From contig JAGFNK010000008.1 in the NCBI GenBank assembly GCA_025769875.1, positions 270,534 through 334,533 on the forward strand: 64,000 bases of DNA, written 5' to 3'. The stretch's first letter is position 1, and each line of letters begins with the position of its first letter. Made by a program: the position numbers and the translations under genes. The notes beneath the pieces were generated by a model. That model made no database searches. It was not told where the DNA came from and saw only the letters and a program-made list of their open reading frames with translations. Of this stretch, positions 36,239-48,962 are shown one piece after another. This DNA comes from Russula earlei (lineage: Eukaryota; Basidiomycota; Agaricomycetes; Russulales; Russulaceae).

Positions 36239-36740
36239 TCGACTCGACAATGACGCATTCACACTGAGAGCTGCTGGAAAATGTATTTTTTGTCTTTGGT
36301 TGTGCCACTTGCTAGATAGAGTATTGTAATACACATTGCGTTGTGACCTGATGGCGAAGTGGCTGTGCGCTGAGCAACTGCGGAGCGCCGGCCTAAAGTG
36401 GGATAGCGCCAATGCGGTGTCAACGAGACAGCGACGGACGCCGAGCTACTCCACGGTATGGTATGGTATGAACCCTGGGTCTCCTCCACCCTCGCCTCGC
36501 TAGAATGTTCCCGTCCCCGCGCTCACGGTCGCCACACAACTCTGACGAAATTCGTAGGTAATTAATATACGACGTCCCTTCCGTCCCGGTCCCTCAACCC
36601 CTTTTGATTCACCCCTCTTTTTTTTAAATTTTTTTTTTTCGTCCTCTAGGTTGTTCCCCTTCATTACCCACCCTCCCTTAAACTCTCACGACAATCGTAC
36701 CCCGCGGCTTGAACGACCCTCCTCGCCGAGCATACGCTTG
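36239..36740. other. intergenic spacer and promoter
   Basis: Holds the IDI1 3' flank and an AT/T-rich stretch (36618-36641) ahead of the first O-fucosyltransferase-like gene. No gene is seen. Confidence 0.5.
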
Positions 36741-38955
36741 ATGAGCCCCGAAAACCTGCCGAGCCCCGCCTCGCAGCCCAATCACGGTCGGTCGTTCCGC
36801 CGCTTGAGGGTTTCGCTTCGCGCGCATGGCCCCATTCGAACTGGCCTTTTCGTCCTCTCGACCATCGTCATCTCCTTGATCGTTTTCGCGTCGTTCTTAT
36901 CACCGACCGACTCGCTTTGGCGTAGACCCTCAGACTGGTACGGTCTGCTACAAAAGGGACCCTTCGTCTCAAACCCAAAATACCCATACCCTCCGACTCC
37001 TCCGCATGCACCCACACCCGCCATTCCAACTGGGGCGTCCCGTCCATCCCCGTCCCCGTCCCCGTCTCCACCATCCGATATCCTCACCCTCGAACAGATC
37101 AGGGACATTGTGACCCCAACGAAGGGTTTCTTTTCTCGCGACTTTAGCCTTGGCCTTGGTTGGAATAACGTCAGTCTACGCGTTGTCCGGTTGGGGGCCG
37201 AACTAAAAAGTCCTCGTTGACAGATGAGGTATATCCTCGATGCTGCCGTCCTTCAAGCGGAACTACTCAATCGCACATTGGTTGTACCCTCCTTTGTCTA
37301 TGCACGCGCCTGCGAGTACAACATGTATGTGTCCTTCTTTTACTTATCGTGGGCCTTCCACAGCTCCTCATTGTTAAATGCAGCACGGTTTGCGCGGACT
37401 ATGCGACGATGGTCAACAAGAACGATGCCATAGGCTGGGAGGAGTGGCGAAAGCTTCCCTACGAGCAGCAAATGGGGTTCCGGATCCCAATCTCGATCAT
37501 GCTCGACCTTCCTCTTCTTCGTCAAAAGTATCCCGTGATCACCGCCTCAGAATACCTCCGCCTACACGGTCAAGACCCAGAAAGCGAATCGAGCAGTGGT
37601 TTTTGGCCCCGTGAACAATATATCGCTCGTCCCAACGTTTTCCAGTCAAACAAGACAAGGACGCCAACACAGTTCATCATCGAGAATCACTGGTACGATC
37701 CCTCGGGCACCCATCGCGTAGACTACATTCCCCAGGAAATGAAGGATCGGGGGAAATGGGGACGCCACCCCGGAACAAAAATCGGAGAGACTGCTGGGTC
37801 TTTTGCTCCTGAAGAGCCAACAGACGTCTCCAATCGTCTGACAAGTGCCCTGCCTGATGGTAAATTCATTATGGACTGGGATACCGCCAAGACTGCCTTG
37901 AGAGCGGCCGGGCTTGGAACCGAGGTGGATCTCAATAATGATGACGTCGTGGAAAGGACACTAAATATACACGGGTGGGAAGTTTTGCGTTCATTCCAGA
38001 GCGTGTGGGTACCTTCATCTCTCTTACATGTTTATCGTACTGATTTTCTCCCCTCTTTTCCCCCAGTATTGGAATGGATTATGCGAAAACTATCGTTAAT
38101 CCTATCAACGAAGTCGTGCATCGTTCGACGATACGAGGCTTCAAAGATGATTATCATCATGTGGATGCCGACGTCGTCATACTCGCTGGAGAGACTCATC
38201 TCTTTCGCAAACCAGTAAGCCGCTTCGATCTTATATGACTGATATTAATTCAATATCCCGTTCTGAAGGGGGCGATGCGGTTTACAGTGGAGTCTTCACG
38301 TGCCAAATATGCGAGCATGGTTGTGCATTCGCTTGGCTCTCCACCGAAGGTCACTGCTCTTGCTAAGGTTCTAGCTGCCCGCATTCGCAAAATAAATGGT
38401 GGCCGATTATGGATGGGAGCGCATATGCGACGAGGAGACTGTGAGTACTTTCATTCCCTCCATTAGAGGAAATTACAGCTCACCATCCTCCGACATGCCA
38501 TAGTCGCTCGTCTCGGTTGGGTGATGGAACAGAACCCCGAAGCTCATATACGACGGGTGAAGGATCGCCTGCAGGCTGGCCGCACGGTACTAGCACGTCT
38601 GAGCAATCTAGCAACGTACGACGTCGAAGGCGCCAAGCCAGACATGGAGCAACTGAAGCTGCACCCACCACTGCCAGATGACAAGTTTTTTGTCGCAACG
38701 GACGAGCGAGACCCGGAGGCACTTAGGGTGATCTCGGAGGCCGGCGCGATCTTCCTCTCGGAGTTACTCACGATAGAAGACAGACGTTCTTTTGGGTGGC
38801 CGTTGATGATCACGGATGTGCGGGCGCTTGTCGAGCAGGCGTTGCTAGTACGCAGCGCGTTCTTCTATGGCCACGGGATGAGCTCGTTATCCGGTGTGAT
38901 CATCAACATGCGTGCTGCGCGAGGCGCAGATCCGCGCACGATGCTTCTGGATTGA
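36741..38955 (+). CDS. O-fucosyltransferase-like type II membrane glycosyltransferase, copy A
   Basis: Six exons: 36741-37169, 37224-37324, 37384-38004, 38067-38214, 38269-38440 and 38504-38955, 640 residues. After a basic N-terminus comes one membrane segment (TGLFVLSTIVISLIVFASFL, about residues 36-55), then a Pro-rich stem (PTPAIPTGASRPSPSPSP). The luminal catalytic domain has the donor-side segment LEQIRDIVTPTKGFFSRDF, AAVLQAELLNRTLVVPSF, and HMRRGDF near the C-terminus, the Arg-containing GDP-fucose motif of protein O-fucosyltransferase relatives. This suggests a Golgi or ER enzyme. The family call rests on that motif and the overall order; the acceptor is unknown. The start at 36741 matches the start of copy B. 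There is no frame break. Confidence 0.7.
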
Positions 38956-40525
38956 TTCGTCGTATTATCGCATAAATTATCTGATCTTTTCGACAGGCCA
39001 TTCAAGTGATGAGCCTACGGGCCACTAGAGGCACGGATATTCTCACTTTCCTTCACTTCCGTATATCCGATTTCCCTGTATATCTGCCTATTTTTTTGGG
39101 ATACCCACACCCACACTAGCGTGATAGATGCATGCCCCCATTAAATTGTTAATTGTACAGATCGATTACATGCCTTGCTGTTGGTGGAGCCAATCGGAAC
39201 GAGAATCTATGGTCGGTGATTCGACCCACTTGTCCTCGGACGGTCGTCATGTCGAAGACTTGCTCAGGAAGGAAAGACACGTCTCTCTACAATAGTCACT
39301 AGACTAACTGTCCATTGCATTGGGCCCACTAAGGATGCAACATATACACCACGCCTGACAGTACTTGACGAGGAGTGACCTCCGTGTAATAGAACTTGAC
39401 CTGAGAAGCTGTGCTAGGAACATAGACAAGTAGAAGTGGAATGAACACATCAAGTTAGGAACTTAAATAACTCATCACCTGTCAGTGATCTGCATGCTAG
39501 GCTTGTATTTTGACAGCTTCACACTGGACAAAGCATGTCGATCAGGTGGGGTCTGTAGTTCTAAAATCCACAAAAAAAAAAACGGGCCGGAAGTCAGGCT
39601 TGACTTCGACTTCATACATATGACGTTCATAACTCATACTTACGAAGGAAATGTGAGCAAAATATCATCGCGCCGCAGGTCTGACCAATGCACGTTCCTG
39701 AACAGATCAACTTTGCATTGTGGCCATTTTTGTTTACTCATCGTGCGGGCCAATTGAATGGAGATACCGTTCAAGGCCGCTCTACGCTTCCGATTGAAAC
39801 AGCCCGTACGGCAATCACAGCATGTGCCAGCCTGCCCGGGCCCTCATGCCGTGTTGTCTGGTCGCAATATACGACGACATAGTTTGACGGACGCCAAGTC
39901 ACCTCTGGCGTGCTAGGTAGCACCGTGACCGTGGGTACCCCCCGAACACTCTCCACCGCACGAAGATAATGATTTGAATGCTCACCCGCTGCCAGAGCTC
40001 TAAACAAGATAAGCACCGATGAAACTTCCTGCGCTGGCGATGTCAAGGTGTGCCCCGTCGTGGGAGATGCTCAGATTCGATTCGAGATAGTCTGTCCTTC
40101 CATAAGGCGAGGTGAAGGTCAGTGAGTTGCTTCCGACGGTCCAATGAGGACGACAGTGCATCATCCACTCGCTGGTGTCAAAATCGATTCACTATCGAGT
40201 CAAGGGGGTCAGCCGTGCAGTGGGCGAGCGGTTGCTGTCTACTTATGGTGGGATTACATCAGTGCCAGCCAGTCATCAGTGAAGACCGCGGAACTTCGAC
40301 CTCGGATAAGGCTGTCCCCGCGATCACGGTTGCTATACAATGTGGACTGCGCTCAAACGTCGACGCATAAGGATTATCCTTCTCGGTCTCCTGGTTCCCC
40401 TCCCACCAAGTTCCTTTTATTTGTTATGTACTAGGTCCCCATCATAATATACACACCCTTAACCCCCTCCTCACGATAATCCTATCCTGCAGCTTGACCT
40501 GCCAACCTTACTGGGCATGTTCTCG
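38956..40525. other. spacer between tandem copies, possible relic
   Basis: A minus-strand open frame of 91 codons (39771-40046), with an adjoining open stretch to about 40125, has ordinary amino-acid composition but no recognisable domain or start. It could be a relic or part of an unrecognised gene. A poly-A tract lies near 39573. Otherwise nothing is seen. Confidence 0.4.
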
Positions 40526-42721
40526 ATGAGCTCCGAACGTCTGCCGAACCCTGCCTCGCGGCGCACTCACGGCCGTTCGTCCCGCCGCTTGAAAGCCTTT
40601 CTTCACCCAAACGGCTCTCTTCGGACTGGCCTTTACATCTGCGCCTTCCTCTTCACCTGCTTGATTTTCTATGCGACGTTCTTGTCACCGGACGGCTCTC
40701 TGTGGCGTAGACCTTCAGATTGGCGTCTCCCTCAACACGAATCCGTCGTCTCGATTTCTTCAAGCTTGAACCACCCAACTCCCTCGACGCCTCTTCACGC
40801 ACCCACACCCATTATTCCAACAGAGGCATCCCCGTCGTCGCCCTCGCCACCATCTGATCTCCTCACCCTCGAACAGATTAGGGACACGGTGGCTCCAACG
40901 CGTGGCTTCTTTTCCCGCGACTATAGCCTCGGCCTCGGTTGGAACAACGTCAGTTGTGCGATCTTCGGCTTGAACTGAACTGAGAGCGCTCGTTTCCAGA
41001 TGCGGTATATCATCGAAGCTGCCGTCCTTCAAGCGGAACTACTCAATCGCACATTGGTTATACCTTCCTTTGTCTATGCACGCGCCTGCGAGTACAACCT
41101 GTACGTAATTCCTCTACTTGTCGTGGATTTTCTGCAGCTCCTCGTTGTCACATGCAGCACGGTTTGCGCGGACTATGCGACGATGGTCAACAAGAACGAT
41201 GCCATAGGCTGGGAGGAGTGGCGAAAGCTTCCCTACGAGCAACAGATGGCATTCCGGATCCCAATCTCGATCATGCTCGACCTTCCTCGTCTGCGTCAAA
41301 GGTATCCCGTGATCACCGCTTCAGAATACCTCCGCCTACACGGTCAAGACCCATCAAGCGAATCGAGCAATGGTTTTTGGCTCCGTGAACAATATATCGC
41401 TCATCCCAACGTTTTCCAGTCAAACAAGACAAAGACGCCAACACAGTTCATCATCGAGAATCGTTGGTACGACCCCCGGGGAACTCATCGCGTAGACTAT
41501 ATTCCGCAAGAAATGAAGAATCGGGGGAAATGGGGACGTCGCCCTTGGCTAGACATCGGAGGGACTGTCGGATATTGGCCTCCCGAAGATCCGACAGAGA
41601 TTTCCAATCGGTTGAAGAATGCCCTACCTGAGGGTAAATTCATTATGGACTGGGATACTGCGAAAAGTGCCTTGAAAGTGTCTGGGCTTGGACCTGAAAT
41701 GGATCTTAATAATGACGATGTCGTGGAGAACATATTAAACACAAACGGGTGGGAAGTTTTGCGTACATTCCAGAGCGTGTGGGTATTATCATCTCTCTTA
41801 CATGTTTGTTATGCTAAATCTCTCCCCTCCCAAGGATTGGAATGGACTATGCGAAAACTATTGTTAATCCTATCAACGAAGTCGTGCATCGTTCGACGAT
41901 ACGAGGCTTCAAAGATGATTATTATCATGTGGATACTGACGTCGTCATACTCGCGGGGAGAGACCCATCTCTATCGCAAGCCAGTAAGCCACTACGACCT
42001 ATATGACTGATATGAACTCAACATGCCGTTCTGAAGGGGGCGATGCGGTTTACAGAGGAGCCTTCACGCGCTAAATATGCGAGCATGGTTGTGCATTCAC
42101 TCGACTCTCCACCGAAGGTCATTGCTCTTGCTAAGGTCCTAGCTGCCCGCATGCGCGAAATGAATGGTGGCCGCTTATGGATGGGGGCGCATATGCGCCG
42201 TGGGGACTGTGAGTACCTCCACTCCCCTCAAACGAGGAAGTAACAGTTGACCATTCCGACATGTGATAGTCATTCGACTCGGTTGGGTGATGGAACTATC
42301 CCCCGAGGCTCATATACGACGGGTGAAGGATCGCCTGCAGGCTGGCCGCACGGTACTAGCACGTCTGAGCGATCTAGCAACGTACGACGTCGAAGGCGCC
42401 AGGCCAGACATGGAGCAACTGAAGCTGCACCCACCACTGCCAGACGACAAGTTCTTCGTCGCGACGGACGAGCGCGACCCGGAGGCACTGAGGGTGTTCT
42501 CCAAGGGCGGTGCGATCTTCCTCTCGGAATTACTCACGATAGAAGACCTGCGTTCTTTCGGGTGGCCATTGATGATCACCGACGTGCGGGCGCTCGTCGA
42601 GCAGGCGTTGCTAGTGCACGGCGCGTTCTTCTATGGCCACGGGTTGAGCTCGTTAGCCGGTGTGATAATCAACATGCGTGCTGCGCGAGGCGCAGACCCT
42701 CGCACGATGCTTCTGGATTGA
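40526..42721 (+). CDS. O-fucosyltransferase-like type II membrane glycosyltransferase, copy B
   Basis: A tandem duplicate of copy A with the same six-exon layout: 40526-40948, 41000-41100, 41158-41778, 41835-41983, 42037-42208 and 42270-42721. Exons 2, 3, 5 and 6 have exactly the same lengths as in copy A. It encodes about 638 residues once one extra G in the GGGG run at 41954-41957 is set aside. In copy A this exon is 148 nt, here 149, and removing the base restores LAGETHLYRKP. The membrane anchor (LYICAFLFTCLIFYATFL) and HMRRGDF motif are kept. The N-terminal stem and introns have diverged more than the catalytic part. Function as for copy A. Confidence 0.68.
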
Positions 42722-43261
42722 TCCGTCATATTATCGTATGAAATAATCTAATCTCTGCAAAAGGCTGTCAATCATCCAGCCACGACCGTGACATATTTTG
42801 TTACAGCACAATCACCTAGATATCAAGCCTACGCTCACTAGAGGTGTTATACCATACGCAAACTGCGCTTTGGCCGTAACTCGCTGACTTGAGAGGATAG
42901 GCATTTAGAAAAGACTGGAAGAGTGACATTGATGATGGCTTATTTCTGTTTTGATTATGAGGTTGAAAGCTTGGTGGTGATGCAGAGCCGTGTCGCAGCT
43001 CAGATGAACTACACTTTCATATGGAAGATACAAACATGCAACTTAGGCCCCTTTTACCAACTACCAACCAAGAATTCTTGAATCTTGAACTTCAACTTGG
43101 ATTTTGGGATTTTCCAGGAGTGATGTAAGTGACATGATGTATATAATAAATTAATATGGATTTTTTTTCTGTTGTGATTTGCATATTCACACATATGGGG
43201 TTACACATGATGTGTCAGCATCAAACTTGGAGTCAAGCTCAACATCTGGGTGCTTGCAGCC
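42722..43261. other. start of the AT-rich transposon region
   Basis: GC falls sharply after copy B. No gene or intact element is recognised. Confidence 0.5.
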
Positions 43262-43580
43262 TGTTACAGCATCACAGCCATTGGAGCATTAGCTCGGTTC
43301 CTTTGGGCCAAGTCCCTGTGACTTGGTTCAAGAGTTCAATGGGGACTGGCTCAAAGAGACTGGTTCAAAGGTTTAGTGTCTTGAGATTAAGTCAGACAAT
43401 GACTAATCTGCAGACTCGGACAGAGTTGATCTTCTGGTTACTTCACAGAAGAGGAGGATGATGAAAGAGAGGCAGAGGAGGAAGAGGAACACAAGGGTTC
43501 CCTGAGGTGTGCTCAAGTCAAGCAGAGTGTAGGCCAGCACAACAGATTGTGATTGAGGGAGGATACAGGGCAAGGGATGT
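43262..43580 (-). repeat. fragment of LTR family R1
   Basis: Reads in reverse complement as the 3' part of the R1 LTR at 46178-46788, including the end that gives TGTTACAGC on the plus strand and the CT-rich block beside it. It is diverged by scattered substitutions. Confidence 0.7.
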
Positions 43581-43735
43581 AGGGATGTGCCCGGCCCAGC
43601 CTCAGGCTGTGAGCCGGGCCAAGCCAGGCCAAAATAGGCCGGGCTGAGCCGGGCCAAAGTGACAGCTTCATGACAGCTTTGGCCCGGCCTGTGATTTGAA
43701 AAGCCAAAGCCGGGCTGTCAAGCCCTGGCTTTGAT
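43581..43735. repeat. GC-rich GCCGGGC-type simple repeat
   Basis: Repeated and inverted GGCCCGGC/GCCGGGC words are embedded in an AT-rich neighbourhood. They could form hairpins and probably come from an element terminus. Confidence 0.55.
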
Positions 43736-44543
43736 CATTTGGGGTAATCATCAAACTTTAATTTATCAACTTTGTCACTGACTGGGGGCGGTGTTGCTGA
43801 CAAATCAGTTCACGCGCGAGACAAGCGCAGCGAGTCGAGCGAGACACTAAGTCTTCGCAAGTTTCGGGGTTCTCGGAGACAGTATTGCCAAGGCAAATAT
43901 GTTCCGTGGAAAGGGGAGATTACGAATAAGTCTTCGTGTCGAGAAGACTTATGAGTGGAAGAGATTTCAGACTGGTTGCTTGATGTCTTGCAAGCCTACA
44001 AGTCCTGAAGCTGGAAACCAGTGATATTTCACAGGAGAACAAGCTTAGAGCTTGTTCTTATTGAACAACAGTCTTATATACATGCTAGGTACTATATCAA
44101 ATAGTATGCATGAGGTGGAAGTGAGGCTATTGAACTAGAACACACAAGAAATGTCTGGTATGTGCGAGGCTACGGAAGGGTCATAAAACATGCGGAAAAC
44201 TTGAGTCATGACTGGGTAGGCTTATCTGGATGCTGGTCCGGTCCGATTTACCGGTTCTTGTGACAAACTTTGCATGAACATGGACACACCATGTTCCCTG
44301 TCATTTTTCATCGTTGTATCTGTGCTTCCCTCTCAACCTTCCTTTTTGCTTGAGTCAAGTACATGTACAATGTAAGCCTTGGTGGCCTATATGTCAATGT
44401 GCAATGCTCAGTCGCGTTGGTTGCTTGTAATCCCTTTCCTCAGTCTTAGATTGCTTCATCCTTTAGCATACCATGTTGTACACTGGACTTCACTCATTCC
44501 ATATGTATATTCTGAAGTCCTCCTACTGCGAATCTGCGAGTGT
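43736..44543. other. AT-rich relic sequence
   Basis: No coding frame of note. A CTTATATACATGC stretch near 44070 resembles an LTR promoter, so this is probably old element sequence. Confidence 0.4.
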
Positions 44544-45210
44544 GAGGCGATGCAGCGATGATGTCAGGGGCAAGACGTTATGGGCAGCGAGCCCTCAAAT
44601 ATGGCAGCAATGACGATGGGCGAGGCGCTGTGGGCAGCGAGTCCTCAGGTAAGGTGATGGTGACAATGATGAACGTGTCATACAGGTCCGTGCATAGATG
44701 TGTGGCGGACACAAGGACGATGCTTGAGGGATGGTCTTGGGAGGGCGCGAGGTGCAGCTGGACGGCAATGGTGTCGTGCCATAGGTCGAAGTGTGGAGAG
44801 GAGCTGTGCTCCGACTTGAAGACCAAAGGGATGAAGGCGTTGAGCACCAAGGCAAGTGACGTCGACGGCAATTGAATTGAGCCATTGTTGTAGTCTGCTG
44901 ACATGGAGTGGGCAACGCAGTGGGGAGGCCATATCCTGCATCATTGGCAAGGTTGGTAAATGTGGCAATGTAAGTGTCCAGGTCAGGTCCTTGTTGCTTT
45001 AGAATGGCTAGTTTATTGAATGCATTTTGCCTTTTGTTAGTATCAGTGAAGGCATTGTTAAATGCAGTTCTAAAGTTGTTCCATAGGGCTTCATCAGTCC
45101 TGAGTATCCCAGTGGTGTTGACACTATTGTTAAGTGTTTCCGGTTGAGTGTCAACCCAATGATCAATATTAGGGCCTCTTATAAAGGATAGACAAGCATT
45201 GACTTGTCTA
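44544..45210 (-). pseudogene. Ty3/gypsy gag fragment, distal part
   Basis: On the minus strand, 45205-44950 translates to a gag segment: SFIRGPNIDHWVDTQPETL, LWNNFRTAFNNAFTDTNKR, then LKQQGPDLDTYIATF and LANDAGYG. This is the usual capsid order of Agaricomycete gypsy elements. Beyond 44950 the frame opens into Ser/Pro-rich sequence without recognised motif. It is the continuation of the piece at 46795-47085, from which it is separated by nested LTRs. Joining the pieces leaves the frame one base off, so the gag is dead. Confidence 0.7.
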
Positions 45211-46794
45211 TGTCAAGACTCACTGTTGAACAATCCAGTTCAAGAGCAAGGGATAAGTTCAAAGATGAGTTGATAGACATCTAAGATGGTGTGGGAAAGA
45301 AGTAGAGTCCAGAGTAGTACCAGATACCAAAGCAGTATGGTTACTGGTAATGTTGAGAAGTTACGCAGAGAAGAGGCCAGAGTGGTCACAAGGGGATGGT
45401 CCTTAAGGAGTATCCCAGGAATGGAGAGTGCCATAAACAAATGGACAGTCTGAAGACTGTCCACTACTTTATTGAGCACTTATATACTACAAGAGAACTG
45501 CCTAATAGGGAACAAGTCATAACCTTGTTATCATGCACAATAGACAGATGAGTAAGAAGTTGGGGTACACTTACTGAGCATGCTCAGTCATGCTCAGTAA
45601 GCCGCTGAGCAAGAAGACTCCTATTGATGAGTAAGAGCCTTTACTGTCCACATGTTCATTGCTTTAGTACACATGCAAAGCACCTGATTCATTTACTGTT
45701 AGTTAGTTTAGGGCCAGTCATTTGAGGACTTGTAGTTTGGTTCAGGGAATAGAGTTGCTTATAAGGTCCCTTATATAGTTCTACTGTATGAGGGTCCTTA
45801 GAGTCGACCCTAATACTTCTATTAAGGTCCTTAGTATTGCTTTATAGTTCATTCTATGGTTATTAGAGTTAGTCTAATAAAGTGTTGTAGGGTCTTTAGT
45901 ATTATGTTAGTGTCTTTTGTAGAGCACTTAGAGTTGTCCTAAAGGGTCCTTAGGGAGGCTAGAATACTGTCCTTTATTGCTAAAAGGGTTGCCACTAAGT
46001 GGGGCTTGCTGTATGTCAATTGTGCCAAGAATTGCTTGCACAACAATACATGCATGATATTGTGGACACCTCTACTCACCCCTTTTGTCCATGTGAACTG
46101 GGTGGCACCATAGAGGCTGGGTTTCCTCTACTAAGGAAGGGTCCTTCAAGGGCCCTCTCTGGGAAATGGTTTGTGACTGTCATGAATTACCCCCTTGTTG
46201 GTTCATTGCTAAAACTCTTTTACTATTGTTCTCCTCCATCACCCTCATCCCCTTGGTTACCATTTCATCCCTTGATGCTGATGGTCCCTTATTGTTTTAC
46301 CTATTGTGTTTTACCTATTGTGTTTCACCTATTGTTTGAGCTTCTTCTGCTATTGGTTCATCTTTTATCTATTGTTCTACATATGGTACTGTACAGCCTC
46401 ACTAGATACAGTATTTAAGCACCTGTAGAAGCTGGGGAATGCCCCAAGCTTAGCTTTGTCCCATTTCCTGTCGCATCCCTTTGCCCTGTACTGTCTCTCA
46501 ATCACAACTTGTGTTGTGCTAGCTTATACTCTGCTTAACTTGAGCCTGTCACAAGGAACCTTCGTGTTCTTCTTCCTCCTCTACCTCTCTATCATCGTCC
46601 TCCTCTTCTGTGAAACCAGGAGATCGACTCTGTCTGTGGACTGAGTCATTGTCTAACTCAGCCTTGAGACGCTAAACCTCTGACCCGGTCTCTTTGAGCT
46701 GGCCCCACTGAACCCCTTGAACCAAGTCACAGGGACTTGGCCCCACTGAACCTTGAGCTAACGCTCTTATGGCTGCAATGCCGTAACAATGACA
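45211..46794 (-). mobile_element. solo LTR of family R2, interrupted by R1
   Basis: Bounded by TG...CA and flanked by a perfect 5-bp duplication GTCTA (45206-45210 and 46795-46799). It reads as the reverse complement of the R2 LTR at 53837-54797, including the TATATAAG promoter and CAATAAAG signal. R1 lies inside it a few bases from its start. Without R1 the LTR is about 970 bases. It inserted into the gag fragment. Confidence 0.8.
46178..46788 (+). mobile_element. solo LTR of family R1 nested in R2
   Basis: A 611-base TG...CA unit (TGTCATGAATT to CCGTAACA) flanked by GTGAC (46173-46177) and ATGAC (46789-46793), a target duplication with one mismatch. A GTATTTAAG promoter-like site lies near 46410. 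Fragments of the family lie at 43262-43580 and 48388-48635. Confidence 0.75.
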
Positions 46795-47085
46795 GTCTAT
46801 AAGGATTGTTGAAGAGAGAGTTCTCATATTCATATTGCAAAAGATGGCAAACTCTCTCATGAATTTGGAGGATTGTGAGCAGTCTCCATCAAAGATAGAT
46901 GGTGGGTTTCCTCTGACCACTCCATTGGAAGGGATTGGGACTAAGGCCACTATTGTTTGGGGGCTAGGTGGAGGAGAAGGAGTAGGAGGTCTGGGCGGAG
47001 TAGGAGGAGAAGGGGGTTGAGGAGAAGGTATGTGGGTGATTCCAAAGATCCTTTGGGGTATGGGGATTGGTTCAGGTGCAGGCAC
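46795..47085 (-). pseudogene. Ty3/gypsy gag fragment, N-terminal part
   Basis: From the Met at 47085 the frame gives a Pro-rich leader (PPSPPTPPRPPTPSPPPSP) and then NPPSIFDGDCSQSSKFMREF, the gag start typical of gypsy elements. It is cut off by the R2 insertion and continues, frame-shifted, at 45210. Confidence 0.7.
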
Positions 47086-48387
47086 AGCTTCTACTGCTAG
47101 ATGTATAGGTGATAACCTAGGTGAAGATTGTGTAGTTCAAGGTCAAGAGGAAGGTCAATTCAATTCTTCTGCAGAAGATAAATGATGTCTTCCTAGAGAG
47201 GGTGAAGGTTGATAGTGAAAGAGTTGGTACAGGGGATCTGATTGGTCCCAAGTTCCTAAACCAGTTTGTACCAACATCCATTGATGAATTCAATAGGATG
47301 GTAAAGATTTTTGATGTGAAGGTAGCATCCTACTTCAGGTGGGACATCATGCCAAAAGGCTTTACCAGTGATTTGTTTGGGTAGATTGTCTTGATTGCAT
47401 CGAGTGATAGTTTGGTGTTCAAGAGGGTTAGATGAGGAAGTGGGTTCAATAGAATATTCAGGGATGACAGGGATTTCTGATGTAGAAGCTGTTGTGAAAC
47501 ATTAAACTTTGTCTGATGTCATGGTAACAAGCTGTGTCAGTTCTCAAGCCTGAAGTTGAATTGGTAATAGAAGTGTGTTCAGGTGAACAGGCCAATTGCC
47601 ATTGTAAAGAGTAAGGATCCCTGCAGCAGTCAAAGTGTTTTATGCTAAACAGGTTATGGCTAATAGACCCTTCCTAGTACAACTTGGTCCATTAAGGGTA
47701 AGTTTGTAATGGGATAGACTAGGGCCAGTTCCACTAGCTATATGCATTCAAGTCCATCATAGACCTTGAACATGCAGAGAGAAGAGGAAGGTATGTCTTG
47801 AAGGAGGAGAGCTTTTCTCAGCAGAGTGAAAAGAGACTCTTAGGGGAGGAAGGGATAAGGAGAGAGTGGATGGTGGATGGTGTGTGTGTGTGAAGAGTTG
47901 TTGAAATGGAGAGGTGGATGTGGTTTGATGATTAGGAGTGAGGTGGTTTGCAGGCAAATATGTTTGGACAAGTGTAGGTTGGACTCTACAAGAGACCAAG
48001 CTTAGGGCTTTGGTCACAAAGTACTGAGCTTATATATACAGGAGAAGCACAGCAATAGCTGTACTTTGACTGTGCTACTAGTATAGTAGGAGTCATAATA
48101 AGTAGGAGTCATAGAAATGAGGCCACGAATGAGTCAGAACCAAGTAACTGTGCTGCACAGTAGGTGCGCAGCATTGCACAGTCACAACTAAGAAGTAAGT
48201 ATAAAAGAAAAGAGAACCAAACAAAGGGAAAGTAACAGCAATCCAGTGTTACCTGGACATGTATGGATCACATGATAACATAGAAGGGATCACAAGATGC
48301 AAGAGATCACAAGACTAGTAAGTAAAGGGACATACAAAAGCAAGCAGTCCATAACAAAGGTAAGAAGTAAATGTAAAGGGAAAATGT
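47086..48387. other. AT-rich element relics
   Basis: No intact frame. A TTATATATACAGG promoter-like site near 48030 suggests another decayed LTR. A minus-strand Ser/Pro/His frame at 47757-48017 has no motif. The stretch at 47202-47384 on the plus strand is open for 60 codons without a recognised match. Confidence 0.45.
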
Positions 48388-48635
48388 TGTAACACCTCAA
48401 GGAACCCTTGTGTTCCTCTTTCTCCTCTGCCTCTCTCTCCTTGTCCTCCTCTTCTGTGAAGTAACCAGAAGACCAACTCTGTCTGCAGATTAGGTCATCT
48501 TTTGACTCAATCTTGAGACACTAAACCTTTGAACCAGTCTCTTTGAGCTGGCCCCCATTAAACCCCTGAACCAAGTCACTGGGACTTGGCCCCACTGAAT
48601 CAAGCTAATGCTCTAACAGCCGCAATGCCATAACA
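48388..48635 (+). repeat. fragment of LTR family R1
   Basis: About 248 bases match the 3' part of R1 (46547-46788) in the same orientation, ending CCATAACA. It is diverged by scattered changes. Confidence 0.7.
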
Positions 48636-48962
48636 GAATTAAGAATGGCAGGTTAAGATTCAGTTTAGAGCTCAGGGCCCATAACCTATTGGAGCTCAGA
48701 AGTGAACAGTGGATGAAGTGAGAGACAATCACTTAATGGGATGGTTCTGTACAAATGTGTGAGAGCTATCCTATATACAATAGAATGGAATGTATGAAGT
48801 AAGATCAAATGATGTAGTGTGATGTCAGATGAGATGGATATGATGTCAAATGAGACATTGTAGTGTCTTATAGGGGAAACTAGACGCAAGGTAGTGGTGG
48901 CAACAGATGACCCTCATTTAGAATGTTCTCATTAAAGCTATGCAAAATGCCTTTCTGCCACC
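48636..48962. other. AT-rich flank of the copia element
   Basis: A short ATGTCA/GATGT-rich stretch near 48800-48860 and no gene. It ends with the target-site copy CCACC (48958-48962). Confidence 0.5.

Noticed and set aside
39771..40046. 91-codon minus-strand frame as a gene
   Set aside because: No start context, no family and no continuing exons that I could join; kept only as a note on the spacer.
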